64,000 bases of DNA, from assembly GCF_017313785.1 (NCBI RefSeq), contig NZ_JAFLNL010000006.1:124001-188000 (forward strand), written 5' to 3'. The stretch is from Flagellimonas aurea. GTDB lineage: Bacteria; Bacteroidota; Bacteroidia; Flavobacteriales; Flavobacteriaceae. A model generated the notes under the pieces. The model was given only the letters and a program-made list of their open reading frames with translations. It searched no databases and was not told the DNA's origin. The translations under genes were made by a program, and so were the position numbers. Shown in pieces: positions 49,486 through 58,945 of the stretch (positions within the stretch are counted from its first letter, which is position 1; every line of letters begins with the position of its first letter).

Positions 49486-50592
49486 TTAATCGGTCATTAC
49501 AGTTTCTGGCTTTTCATCGGTAGGGTTTCCGTGCCAGTAAGAAGCTAAAATTGATCCCGTTACATTCATCAATGGACCAAATACGGCCGGTGCCAATCCC
49601 ATGGTTGCAATTTTTCCCAGACTGTTGGCGATCCCTGAGGCCAATCCACCATTTTGCATTCCCACTTCAATGGCAATGGTTCTAGCATCCTTTTCGGACA
49701 TCTTAAGGAGCCTAGCGTACCAATACCCTAGAAAATACCCGAAAACATTGTGTGCCAACACCAACAACATCAGCATTCCGCCAATTTCCAAAAGGCTGTC
49801 CCTACCTGCTGCGGTAATGATGGTAATTATCAGCCCTATGGCCAACATGGATATTAAAGGCAACGCCCTGCTTAACCATTGAACACGATTCCCAAACATT
49901 TTATTAAAGAGCAATCCCGCCCCGATAGGAATGATAATCATCTTTACGATGCTCCACATCATGGCGAACACATCAATTTCAATGAACTCCCCGGCGAACA
50001 ATTTCATCATTAAAGGCGTAAGGAATGGTGCCAAAAGTGTAGCAATGGAAGTAATGGTTATCGAAAGTGCGACATTTGCATTGGCCAAAAAAGCCATTAC
50101 GTTAGAGGCCACGCCGCTGGGAGAACAGCCTATGAGCACTATTCCTGCGGCAATTTCTGGTGGAAAATTACTGATCTGTGCCAAAAAATAGCCTATTAGG
50201 GGCATTACCATCAATTGTGCCGAAACTCCGATCATTACCCCTTTTGGTGATTGAAATACAGCAGCAAAATCTTTGAGGCTCATCGTTGTTCCCATACCGA
50301 ACATGATAATCTGTATCAAGGGAATAATTAGCACAGTGAACTTAAAATCACCAATATTGGTAAAGTAACCCGGGTAATATAGTGCCGCCGCAACACCTGA
50401 AAAAATCATTGTGGTGAATATCAAACCCTTCATTCTTTCGTATCCGTTAAACCCGAAGGCCAACAATGCAAAAAATCCAAGAATAAAGAGTCCGGCTTGA
50501 TCAATATGGCCTGTTATGGCCATCCCAATTATGATCAGGAACAGCAAAGCTGCCAATCCTAGTGCTATAGAATATATGTTTATATTTTTCAA
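49486..50592 (-). CDS. BASS-family sodium-coupled transporter
   Basis: A 368-residue inner-membrane protein with eight to ten transmembrane segments. The bile-acid:sodium symporter hallmarks are present: IMFGMGTTMSLKDF, a GCSPSGVASNVMAFLANAN motif and the late VGMQNGGLASGIA. Plant and bacterial BASS proteins carry bile acids, pyruvate or other organic acids with sodium. Between exported dehydratase/aldolase genes it probably imports the acid formed in the periplasm (inference). Confidence 0.9.
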   Translation of the reverse strand: MKNINIYSIALGLAALLFLIIIGMAITGHIDQAGLFILGFFALLAFGFNGYERMKGLIFTTMIFSGVAAALYYPGYFTNIGDFKFTVLIIPLIQIIMFGMGTTMSLKDFAAVFQSPKGVMIGVSAQLMVMPLIGYFLAQISNFPPEIAAGIVLIGCSPSGVASNVMAFLANANVALSITITSIATLLAPFLTPLMMKLFAGEFIEIDVFAMMWSIVKMIIIPIGAGLLFNKMFGNRVQWLSRALPLISMLAIGLIITIITAAGRDSLLEIGGMLMLLVLAHNVFGYFLGYWYARLLKMSEKDARTIAIEVGMQNGGLASGIANSLGKIATMGLAPAVFGPLMNVTGSILASYWHGNPTDEKPETVMTD

Positions 50593-50603
50593 AATAGAAG
50601 GTT

Positions 50604-51065
50604 TTAAAGTTTATATGCCTGTCTTGCCAGCAATCTCCATTGCTTGCCTTCTTTTTGAAACACCAGCAGGCAACCTATGTTGACTGTTGCCGGCGCACCA
50701 TTATTGGTTCCTTCACCCTTAAAAATATGACGCACTATACCTGTTTTACCGGAAGTTGTTATGGTTTGATTTTCTGGCGTTATCGAAGAAAATTGGAATC
50801 CTCCATTTAAAACGCCGTCCACGTATTCCTTTTTGTTCTCTATCTTACCGCTTGAGTGTCCGTAGGTTAGACTTTCCATGGCCAATTCTTCCAGTTTATC
50901 TTTGTTTCTATCCACCATGGCTTCGTAAAGTTGACTTACGGCATCATCGATTTTTTTGACTTCAGCAGTATTCTTTTGGGCCATTAAAGTGGTGGAGAAA
51001 CAAAGAAGTATTCCTAAAAAACAGTGTTTTGTTATGGTTGAAAATTCAATAAGGTGTTTTTTCAT
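50604..51065 (-). CDS. Exported NTF2-like (DUF4440/SnoaL) protein
   Basis: A 153-residue protein with a signal peptide (about 1-30, LMAQ). The compact cone-shaped NTF2 fold is suggested by VSQLYEAMVDRNKDKLEEL and LTYGHSSGKIENKKEYV, with GCLLVFQKEGKQWRLLARQ at the end. Such proteins are small-molecule enzymes or binding proteins; in this locus it may isomerise or sequester an intermediate. No catalytic residues can be assigned. Confidence 0.82.
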   Translation of the reverse strand: MKKHLIEFSTITKHCFLGILLCFSTTLMAQKNTAEVKKIDDAVSQLYEAMVDRNKDKLEELAMESLTYGHSSGKIENKKEYVDGVLNGGFQFSSITPENQTITTSGKTGIVRHIFKGEGTNNGAPATVNIGCLLVFQKEGKQWRLLARQAYKL

Positions 51066-51091
51066 TCTATTGGTTTTATGCGGGCAGGTAT

Positions 51092-52030
51092 CTATTGTTT
51101 TTTAGATGCCATATAATCATTAAGTTCTTTTCTGGTCATGGGCAATTTGCTATCTGGATATTCCTTTAGCCAGTTTTCGAAATCTGCATTGATCTCTTCC
51201 GTCCATCTTGTGTCTATCTGTCCTGCGGTGTATTTTTTTTCCCGTAATCTTTGGAATCCAAAAAGATCGCGCAGACCTACGATTTCAGAAGACAGTACCA
51301 ATTCCGAAGCTAAATGGGAAGGAATAAAAACGGTGCCATGTTGGTTCGCCAAAACCACATCGCCGGGTAATACGGTTGCCCTACCAATTCGGATGGGCAT
51401 GTTAATACTGGTCAACATTTCCTCCTGCAGATAAGAAGGGTCCGCGCCTTTGTGCCAGCCATTGAATCCCTCAATATCCAAAAGGCCTGCGACATCCCTT
51501 ACGCCACCGTCAAAAATTACCCCGTTTTTGGAATTGGTATAAATGGCATTTCCTAAATTGGACCCGATCAGGGTGCCATCGATAATTCTTCCATAGCCAT
51601 CTGCCACGTAGACATCTCCAGGCACTAATTGTTGAATGGGCCATGAATTGCTTCCTCCAATGGTATCCCGTTTCTCCTGTGCACCTTTAAGTTTCACCAA
51701 TTGCTGATAGTCTGGCCTAAGTGGCATATATTGTGCCGTTACCACCCTACCGGTCATGGCTCTCTCTGGATGGATTATTTCCCATTCACCTTCATATTGG
51801 TTGTTATATCCCTTTCTTCTTAAAAAGCCCCAGGCCTCTTCTATTTGAATATTTTTCATTCTTTGCAATAAGGCATCGGAAACTTTTGGCCTCCCGTCCT
51901 CAAAACGCTCTCCGGTCCAGTTGGAGGTCAGTTCTATAATGTATTCTGGTGAAGCTGTAACTCCTTGCGGTTTGGCATAAAAAAAAGTAAGAAAGCAACT
52001 TAGCCCCAATACCATCCTTAAATTTCTCAT
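51092..52030 (-). CDS. Exported RraA-family protein (aldolase-like), copy 2
   Basis: A 312-residue paralogue of the protein at 47199-48134, with its own signal peptide (about 1-22). Core motifs GDVYVADGYGR, GSNLGNAIYTNSKNG and DGGVRDVAG keep the R-D pair. The two proteins also share the N-terminal segment (GERFxDGRPKVSDALL) and the C-terminal AGQIDTRW block, so they arose by duplication together with the neighbouring dehydratases. Confidence 0.82.
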   Translation of the reverse strand: MRNLRMVLGLSCFLTFFYAKPQGVTASPEYIIELTSNWTGERFEDGRPKVSDALLQRMKNIQIEEAWGFLRRKGYNNQYEGEWEIIHPERAMTGRVVTAQYMPLRPDYQQLVKLKGAQEKRDTIGGSNSWPIQQLVPGDVYVADGYGRIIDGTLIGSNLGNAIYTNSKNGVIFDGGVRDVAGLLDIEGFNGWHKGADPSYLQEEMLTSINMPIRIGRATVLPGDVVLANQHGTVFIPSHLASELVLSSEIVGLRDLFGFQRLREKKYTAGQIDTRWTEEINADFENWLKEYPDSKLPMTRKELNDYMASKKQ

Positions 52031-52234
52031 TTTCTATATTCTTTAATTTTCCTTTAAAAAGGGACTGTTCTTCACTAAGTCCCCACTGTGTTAAGTTGGA
52101 CAGGAAACCCCCGTTAATACGGGAGTTCTCCCATCAAACTCAAACTAAATCAAACTAACTCAAAACTTGTCCCTACGTACAGGGTCAATGATAATCTATT
52201 GGTACATCCTTATTCAGCAGAATGTTACCACCTT
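52031..52234. other. Intergenic gap with small dyads inside the minus-strand operon
   Basis: About 200 bases between the copy-2 dehydratase and copy-2 RraA genes. Dyads: GGGAC at 52061-52065 with GTCCC at 52079-52083, and CCCGT-TAAT-ACGGG at 52110-52123. Short TCAAACT-type repeats lie at 52135-52165. It is the largest gap in the operon below susD and may be an RNA processing or partial termination site. Confidence 0.4.
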
Positions 52235-53734
52235 TTAACTATAAGTTCTATCGTGGGAACGAAGCTCGTTCCATTCCTCGGTAGATTTAAAGAATGTTTT
52301 ATCCGATTGATGCAAATGCGCCTTCACCACTTCTTCATCCAACTCTATCCCCAAACCTGGTGCGGTAAGTGGAACGGTGGCAAAACCTTTATCGATCATC
52401 TTAAAACCTCCAACCGTTTTTACCAGACTTTCCCACCATGGCACATCCACCGAGTGATGTTCAAGGGCCAAAAAGTTTTGGGTCGCAGCCGCACAATGCA
52501 CATTGGCCATGAAGGAAACAGGGGTGCCTGCTTGGTGCATGGCCATGGCAATACCAAATTCCTCGGCATAATCTCCGATCCTCTTTGTCTCCAACAGACC
52601 TCCCGAAGAGGCCAAATCCGGATGTACAATATCTACCGCCCTATTCTGAATAAGGGGCATAAAGTCCTTTAGCAGATAAATATCCTCGCCCGTGGTCGTG
52701 GGTGTCTCAATGGCCTCGGTAATGATTTTCCATTGCTCATTGTACTGCCATGGCACCATATCCTCGAACCAGGCCAACCTGTATTTATCAAGGGCCTTTG
52801 CCAGACGTATTCCGTTGTTGAGGTCAAAGTGTCCATAGTGATCCGTGGAAATGGGAATTTCATAACCTACCATGTTCCGAACATCTTCCACTACTTGCTG
52901 CAATACTTCAAGTCCTTTTTCCGTAATCTGTATTTGGGTAAAAGGATGCATGGTATTTCCATAGGACATCATATTGCGACGATCGCCCCATTGGGCCAAG
53001 ACGCCTTTATCGTTTTCCCAGAACTTTCCGTTTACCACTGTTCCAGGCTTGCCCCTGAGTTCCCCAATGGAAACATCCATTTTGAGCCAAGTGTATCCCT
53101 GTTCATTTACCCTGAAATCTATCAATCGCTTTTGCTCTTCAGGAGATGAAGCTTCGGGGGTATCGGCATAGAGCCTTACCTTGTCCCTGTATCTTCCCCC
53201 CAGCAACTGCCAAGCGGGTACATTGTAGGCCTTGCCACAAATATCCCAGAGTGCCATTTCCACCGCACAGACCCCGCCAGCTTGCCTCGCAGGCCCCCCA
53301 AATTGTTTTATACTCTTGAATATCTTTTCGACATTACAGGGGTTTTTACCCAAAATCCTACTTTTAAGGAATAGTGCATAACGTACGTCTGCGGCGTCCC
53401 TTACCTCACCAAGACCATAGATTCCTTGATTGGTCTCTATCTTGATTATGGCCGTACCGCCCATCACATTTGTGAGGGCATACCGCATATCGGTAATCTT
53501 GAGTTCCGAAGGGGCGGACATACGGCTGACCTTGGAGGTGGTCTGTGCTATGGTATCTTCGATGCCCAGTCCCATCATACCGGTCATTGCAATGCCCCCC
53601 AATGCGGTTTTTTTCAGAAAGCTTCTTCTGTCATCCGCGGTTTTTGGGTTCTCAATTTCTGCCTGCCTCGCCAACCGAAGGTCTCTTTCTTCTTGCTTGT
53701 TCTTGGCTATGATTTGTTTTAATACTGATCTCAT
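52235..53734 (-). CDS. Tat-exported enolase-superfamily sugar-acid dehydratase, copy 2
   Basis: A 499-residue mandelate racemase family protein. A 35-residue charged leader precedes a strong Tat motif DDRRSFLKK (R36-R37) and a hydrophobic stretch. Metal ligands: STDHYGHFD, WFEDMVPW and TGEDIYL; a histidine base in AMHQAGTP. It resembles galactonate/gluconate dehydratase-like enzymes but differs from copy 1 in the key loops, so its substrate may differ. It follows susD by 34 bases. Confidence 0.85.
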   Translation of the reverse strand: MRSVLKQIIAKNKQEERDLRLARQAEIENPKTADDRRSFLKKTALGGIAMTGMMGLGIEDTIAQTTSKVSRMSAPSELKITDMRYALTNVMGGTAIIKIETNQGIYGLGEVRDAADVRYALFLKSRILGKNPCNVEKIFKSIKQFGGPARQAGGVCAVEMALWDICGKAYNVPAWQLLGGRYRDKVRLYADTPEASSPEEQKRLIDFRVNEQGYTWLKMDVSIGELRGKPGTVVNGKFWENDKGVLAQWGDRRNMMSYGNTMHPFTQIQITEKGLEVLQQVVEDVRNMVGYEIPISTDHYGHFDLNNGIRLAKALDKYRLAWFEDMVPWQYNEQWKIITEAIETPTTTGEDIYLLKDFMPLIQNRAVDIVHPDLASSGGLLETKRIGDYAEEFGIAMAMHQAGTPVSFMANVHCAAATQNFLALEHHSVDVPWWESLVKTVGGFKMIDKGFATVPLTAPGLGIELDEEVVKAHLHQSDKTFFKSTEEWNELRSHDRTYS

Positions 53735-53768
53735 TCTTTTATGTCTTTTTGATAATATCGGTTTCTAA

Positions 53769-55304
53769 TTAATCCACATCCCACCAAACCTTCGTATCCA
53801 AGTTATCGGGTCCCATTCTGGAAACCGCTTCTTGAAGGTTAGCCTGATTTACGGCTATCTCGGCAGGAGGATAAGTCAACCTATTAATGAAATCACCAGT
53901 GATGTCCTGGGCAGGATATGGGTTGGGTGTCAAATCTGGATACCCGGACCTTCTAAAATTGGCGAACAACTCCGGTCCGTTCAAAAAGGAAGCCACCCAG
54001 TATTGTGTATTGATCTCCTCAACGGCATTGGTCAGATTCAAGGGGTTGGCAGCTATATAAGAATCAATATCAGTTCCAGCAATGGCCACACTTTCACCAT
54101 AGGCCGCTACCTGCTCCATATGCCCGCGTATTCCATTTTCGTAATACTCGGACGGGTCGCCCGTTACCCAACCATTTATGGCCGCTTCTGCCAACAATAA
54201 TTGAGTCTGTCCATAAGTACAGAGAAACATTGGCGACGACTGGGCACCGTAAGTAAACCTATCTACTTGTGAAAAGTCATAGAAACTGGCAAGTCCTTCA
54301 TTGGTCGCAACAGTGCCAATGGTACTGTTGTCATACCCCATGGGCATACCTATTTGATCATCAGGATCCTTTGAGGCAATTGCCTCTACTTGGTCCGGTC
54401 CCGATGCAGCGCCCACATATCTGATTGCCAACGAAGCCAACCTTGGATCATCGTTATTATATAAGTAATCCACGAATACATCTGTCAAATAGAAGTTGTT
54501 GGCTTCCGTTCCATTAAAGGTAAAACTGTATGGGTTGGTGAAATTGTTATCGTGCCTGACCACAAAGTTGTCTTCATTGGACTCCATAACCCCTCCGTTA
54601 AAACCACTTTGAACGGTCTGTTCAGCCAAAGTGGGATCTACATTTGAAAGTCGCATACCCATCCTGACCAAGAGGGAATTGGCCAATTTTCTCCACTGGT
54701 CCAAATCTCCTGCATACATGGCTTCTCCACTCTCGGCAGGAGCTGAATCGCTCAACGCGTCCCTTGCCTCTATCAATTCATTGATCAAATCCGGATAAAT
54801 CTGTTCCTGGGGATCATAGCTTGGCAGTACCACCTGCTCGGACAAGCCCTTACCTGCTTCAAAATAGGGGATTTCCCCGTATTCATCAGTCAATACCATG
54901 AAAGCATAGGCTTCCAAGATACGGGCCATCTGTAATAAATTGGAACGGTCCGATTCTTCAGTGTTAAGCTGAAGAATAACGTCACTGGTATGTTTTATGA
55001 CATTTTGATAATATGCATCCCACTGGTTACCGGTATTGTTACGGTTATCCTGATTATAGTTGGCTCCGGCCACAAATCCCGAATTGGGTGTAACAATTTG
55101 CTGTACAATCGCTTCATCGTAGTAGATATTGGTACCACTTGGGAAGGAAAGCCCGACTATTGCATTGTTCAATAAGAACACTGGGTCTATACTTTCACTT
55201 GTTGGGTCTACAGTGTTGGTATTGAGTTCATCAAAATTCTCTTCGCATCCCAATAGACCTATGAGGATTACAAAGATTATGATTCTATTCCCTATATTTT
55301 TCAT
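53769..55304 (-). CDS. SusD/RagB-family glycan-binding lipoprotein
   Basis: A 511-residue lipoprotein (lipobox IGLLGC, C20). SusD-like_2-type sequence: NFDELNTNTVDPTSESID, an N-terminal TPR-like part (MARILEAYAFMVLTDEYGEIP) and a late ANFRRSGYPDLTP. It forms the lid of the SusC porin and binds the target oligosaccharide at the cell surface. It starts ten bases after the susC stop. Confidence 0.93.
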   Translation of the reverse strand: MKNIGNRIIIFVILIGLLGCEENFDELNTNTVDPTSESIDPVFLLNNAIVGLSFPSGTNIYYDEAIVQQIVTPNSGFVAGANYNQDNRNNTGNQWDAYYQNVIKHTSDVILQLNTEESDRSNLLQMARILEAYAFMVLTDEYGEIPYFEAGKGLSEQVVLPSYDPQEQIYPDLINELIEARDALSDSAPAESGEAMYAGDLDQWRKLANSLLVRMGMRLSNVDPTLAEQTVQSGFNGGVMESNEDNFVVRHDNNFTNPYSFTFNGTEANNFYLTDVFVDYLYNNDDPRLASLAIRYVGAASGPDQVEAIASKDPDDQIGMPMGYDNSTIGTVATNEGLASFYDFSQVDRFTYGAQSSPMFLCTYGQTQLLLAEAAINGWVTGDPSEYYENGIRGHMEQVAAYGESVAIAGTDIDSYIAANPLNLTNAVEEINTQYWVASFLNGPELFANFRRSGYPDLTPNPYPAQDITGDFINRLTYPPAEIAVNQANLQEAVSRMGPDNLDTKVWWDVD

Positions 55305-55314
55305 GATGTCTTAT

Positions 55315-58300
55315 TTAGAATTTGACGTTTAGGTTAAATCCGATACTTCTCGTGGTCGGTACACCTGTAGATTCCAGTCCAGAAACGTTGTCCGAACTAT
55401 ACGCAAAGGAGTCGGGATCAATATTTGGGACCCATTTTTTAAGTATCGCCACATTGTTTGCGACCAAGCTCAGGGTAACCCCTTGTACAAAGGAGTCCTC
55501 TGGAATGAGCTTTTGGAAATCATACCCTACGGTAATCTGCCTCAATTTCCAGAATCCAGAATTGTACACAATGGGCTCTATCAATTGCTGTGATCGCACA
55601 ACTTCCCAATAGGTTTGTGACTCTGTTGCAACAGTATTCGGTTGTCCCGCTTGGTTTACACCATCACCAATAACCCCTGTATCCCTACCAGGAAGGGTCA
55701 TTTTATGGAGACCATGTCTAACGGCATTGAAGTTGGTACCGGAAATCATCTTACCGCCCAATTTGAAATCAATCAAAAAGGAGAAATTGAAATCCTTGTA
55801 ACGTACGGTATTTGTAATACCTCCAACCCATCTGGGCAATGCACTGCCAAAAAATTTGATGTCATCTGACCTTAAAGGTCTCCCGTCATCGGCAAATACT
55901 TGCCTTCCTTGCTCGTCGAACTTGTATCCGAATCCGGCCAATTGACCGATTTCCTTACCTACCACTTGGTAGAGATAACCGTTGAATACATGGTTACCTA
56001 CCAAAATACTCTCTCCCTCCTCATCGCTAAGCAGGCTGATTACTTTGGTTTTATTGTAGGACGCATTGAAATTAAAATCCCATCTTAGATCATCATTACG
56101 AATGGGTGTCAAATTCAATAACATTTCAATACCGTCACTTCTACTTTCACCACTGTTGATCAACTGACTTATAAATCCTGAAGAATTGGAAATCTGAGCG
56201 GGTATGATCTGATCTATTGTGGTCTTACGGTATACGGCCAAATCCAATCCGACCCGGTTATCGAACATTCTTAGATCGACACCTAGTTCTGTTTCCTTCA
56301 CCCTCATTGGACGAAGATTGGGATTGGGCAATATGGATGTATTGGCGCCAGCAACTGGCTTGGGTGATCCATCCGGTCCTGGGAAGAAGTTGGCGTTGAT
56401 ATCATAAAATAGTGCGTCAGAATAAGGATTTACGTCCGTATCGCTGCCCACTTCGGCATAGGCGGCCCTGAACTTACCAAGCGTCAACCATTCTGCGTCA
56501 TCACCGACCCAGTTTGAAAAGAGGACACTACCGGAAACAGATGGATAAAGGATACTTCTATTTGCTTCAGAAAGTGTTGAAAACCAATCGTTACGGGCAG
56601 TACCACTTAAAAAATAGGTATCTTGATAAGATAGGTCAACTGCTCCATACAAGGAGTTGATGCCTCGCTCGGACATGGAATAGGTTGGATCCTTCACCCT
56701 ACCGTTTTGTACAGTGTACAGATCACGGATCACAAAATCGGTCACATCAGCCCTATTTAAATCTTGTCTTCTTCTCATCTGGTTGCCTCCCAAATTGTAT
56801 GAGACCCCAAAATCTTCACTTACATCAACATTTCCTGAAAGCAGGAAGTCGACGTTGGTTTCCCGGTAGCTTCTTGCGGTTTGGGTAAAGGTTCCATTGA
56901 AGAAGGGTTCCGGTGCTGCAGGCCTTGAGGCTTGTCCGGTCGGAAACCCATTGAACTGTTGGGAACGCGACCAATAGTCCTGACCTACCCTTATCTGTCC
57001 TGTAAGCCAAGAAAGAATTTTATAGCGGGCTACAACATTACCGAATATTCTATCTCTCCGTATTTCGTTGAACTGTTCGGAAAGCGTAAAATATGGATTG
57101 GTACGGTTTCTGAACCTGCTGTATACAAATTCGTTCCCATTCTCATCAAGCTTTTTCTCCTCCAATAAATCAAAAGGCATGGAATTGGCCATGTTATAAA
57201 GGGCCACGGGAATAGTATTGTCCTGTTGGCCAACGTTGGGTGGGTTTATGTTTTTCTCATAGGAATAGTTGACGTGTGCCTCAACGCTAAGCCTGTCGGA
57301 TAGATCATAATTTGCCCCAAAGTTTACCGTTTTCCTGTTGAACTCGTTATTGGGAGTGATGCCTTTACTGCCTAGATTGGAAAGTGAAAGGTTGAACCCT
57401 CCTTTTTCGGATCCGCTCGAAATGGATACGGAATTGGTGATGTCGAGACCACTTCTATAAAACTTCTTGATTCTGTCGTAAACCGGAACATAAGGAACCT
57501 CAACACCATCAAAAAGAACCTGTGTCATTCCCGGTTGAAAACGTTCCCCGAAAGACCATTGTCCGGAGGTTGGGTTGGCCGATGTAGGCCTCACTCCGTT
57601 CTCTCCTTGCCCATACTCATACTGATAGTCTGTAAAATCCAAAGGAGTATGGTCAGTTATGTTAAGATTATAGGTTACTCCTATTCCTTGTTGACGACCA
57701 CGTGACTTCGTGGTGATCATGATAACACCATCCTTTGCCCTAGATCCATACAGTGCTGCACCAGTGGCCCCCTTTAAGATGGTCATGCTTTCTATGTCGT
57801 CTGGATTGATACTGGAAAAACCATCGCCTCCATCAGAATAGACCCCATCACTATTGGTGCCCACTTCTGTACTGGTACTTCCCGGACTTGTACCGAAGGA
57901 AGTATTGTCTATTGGCACACCATTTACCACTATTAGGGGATTATTGGTGCCCGAAATTGAGGATTGACCCCTGATCCTAACCTTTGATGATCCACCTGGC
58001 CCTGAACTCAATGAGGATATATTGACGCCTGCTACCTTGCCCTGAAGGGTGTTCATAAAGTTGGAAGACCTGTTCACATTGACCTCTTCAGCATCTACCT
58101 GGGCAATGGAATATCCCAATTTCTTGGTTTCTTGTTTAATCCCCAAAGCAGTTACCACAACCTCGTTCAAGTTCTGGGTATCTTCTTGCAATACTATATC
58201 AAGGGTAGTGGATCCACCAACCGGGACTTCTTTTCTTGTAAACCCGATGGAACTGACTATCAAAACGGCATTGGTATTCTGAACAGTTATCTGATAAACC

Positions 58301-58821
58301 CCGTCAAAGTTCGCGGCAACACCATTGGTCGTGCCCTTTTCTATCACGGATGCCCCGGGTATGGGTACACCATTGGAGTCCGTAATTACACCTGAAAGTG
58401 TGGTTTGGAAGTCATCATCAGGAGATGGGGAAAGATTTAATTCGGTCGGGGCTACATCGATTTCGTTTCTAGTCTTTAAAATAATTTGTTGTTTGTTAAA
58501 AAGATAAGAAACGTTAGTTCCCTGGAAAAGTTGGTCCAGTATTTCAGTGATCAATTTTTGGTCTACATTGATAGAGACCTTTCTGTGAGCATTTACTTTT
58601 TTGTTGTCATAAAAGAACTTGAATTCTGAAACAGATTCAATCTGTTCGAACACTTGCATAATTTCTACATTTTTCATGTCCAAACTGAGTTTGGTATTTT
58701 GGGAGTAGGAATTTGCATGTGTCGAAAAAAAGGAAACTATCAAGAAAAGTGCAGTTAGTTTCACCGTCAGCGACAAGTTGTTTGTTAAACAAGGCAGAGT
58801 GCTCTTGATGTAATTTTTCAT
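55315..58821 (-). CDS. SusC/RagA-family TonB-linked outer-membrane porin with STN domain
   Basis: A 1168-residue protein. Signal peptide near 1-40; STN domain (about 45-115, EIMQVFEQIESVSEFKFFYD); carboxypeptidase-D-like regulatory domain (about 140-215, GVITDSNGVPIPGASV); TonB plug (about 220-350 with VNGVPIDNTSFG and GAALYGSRAKDGVIMI); barrel ending in GFNLNVKF. The STN domain shows that it signals through the upstream FecR, so the locus is induced when its own substrate docks. Confidence 0.95.
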   Translation of the reverse strand: MKNYIKSTLPCLTNNLSLTVKLTALFLIVSFFSTHANSYSQNTKLSLDMKNVEIMQVFEQIESVSEFKFFYDNKKVNAHRKVSINVDQKLITEILDQLFQGTNVSYLFNKQQIILKTRNEIDVAPTELNLSPSPDDDFQTTLSGVITDSNGVPIPGASVIEKGTTNGVAANFDGVYQITVQNTNAVLIVSSIGFTRKEVPVGGSTTLDIVLQEDTQNLNEVVVTALGIKQETKKLGYSIAQVDAEEVNVNRSSNFMNTLQGKVAGVNISSLSSGPGGSSKVRIRGQSSISGTNNPLIVVNGVPIDNTSFGTSPGSTSTEVGTNSDGVYSDGGDGFSSINPDDIESMTILKGATGAALYGSRAKDGVIMITTKSRGRQQGIGVTYNLNITDHTPLDFTDYQYEYGQGENGVRPTSANPTSGQWSFGERFQPGMTQVLFDGVEVPYVPVYDRIKKFYRSGLDITNSVSISSGSEKGGFNLSLSNLGSKGITPNNEFNRKTVNFGANYDLSDRLSVEAHVNYSYEKNINPPNVGQQDNTIPVALYNMANSMPFDLLEEKKLDENGNEFVYSRFRNRTNPYFTLSEQFNEIRRDRIFGNVVARYKILSWLTGQIRVGQDYWSRSQQFNGFPTGQASRPAAPEPFFNGTFTQTARSYRETNVDFLLSGNVDVSEDFGVSYNLGGNQMRRRQDLNRADVTDFVIRDLYTVQNGRVKDPTYSMSERGINSLYGAVDLSYQDTYFLSGTARNDWFSTLSEANRSILYPSVSGSVLFSNWVGDDAEWLTLGKFRAAYAEVGSDTDVNPYSDALFYDINANFFPGPDGSPKPVAGANTSILPNPNLRPMRVKETELGVDLRMFDNRVGLDLAVYRKTTIDQIIPAQISNSSGFISQLINSGESRSDGIEMLLNLTPIRNDDLRWDFNFNASYNKTKVISLLSDEEGESILVGNHVFNGYLYQVVGKEIGQLAGFGYKFDEQGRQVFADDGRPLRSDDIKFFGSALPRWVGGITNTVRYKDFNFSFLIDFKLGGKMISGTNFNAVRHGLHKMTLPGRDTGVIGDGVNQAGQPNTVATESQTYWEVVRSQQLIEPIVYNSGFWKLRQITVGYDFQKLIPEDSFVQGVTLSLVANNVAILKKWVPNIDPDSFAYSSDNVSGLESTGVPTTRSIGFNLNVKF

Positions 58822-58868
58822 ACCTTTGTAATGTTTTTAGTTAACTTATTTTTTGAGTTAATAATCTC

Positions 58869-58907
58869 AATCGGGAAGGTGTTGCAGCATCTCCCGATTT
58901 TTTTTTT
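58869..58907 (+). terminator. Plus-strand intrinsic terminator in the susC leader
   Basis: Stem AATCGGGA at 58869-58876 with TCCCGATT at 58892-58899, partly extended by an inner stem, followed on the plus strand by an uninterrupted T-run to 58907. On the minus strand, the coding direction here, there is no T-run after the stem. No plus-strand gene ends nearby, so it may end an antisense RNA over the susC 5' end, or act as a leader hairpin in the susC mRNA. Confidence 0.6.
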
Positions 58908-58945
58908 GCATTTATTTCATAGGCGTAAAACTGGTTTTTGGTTGT

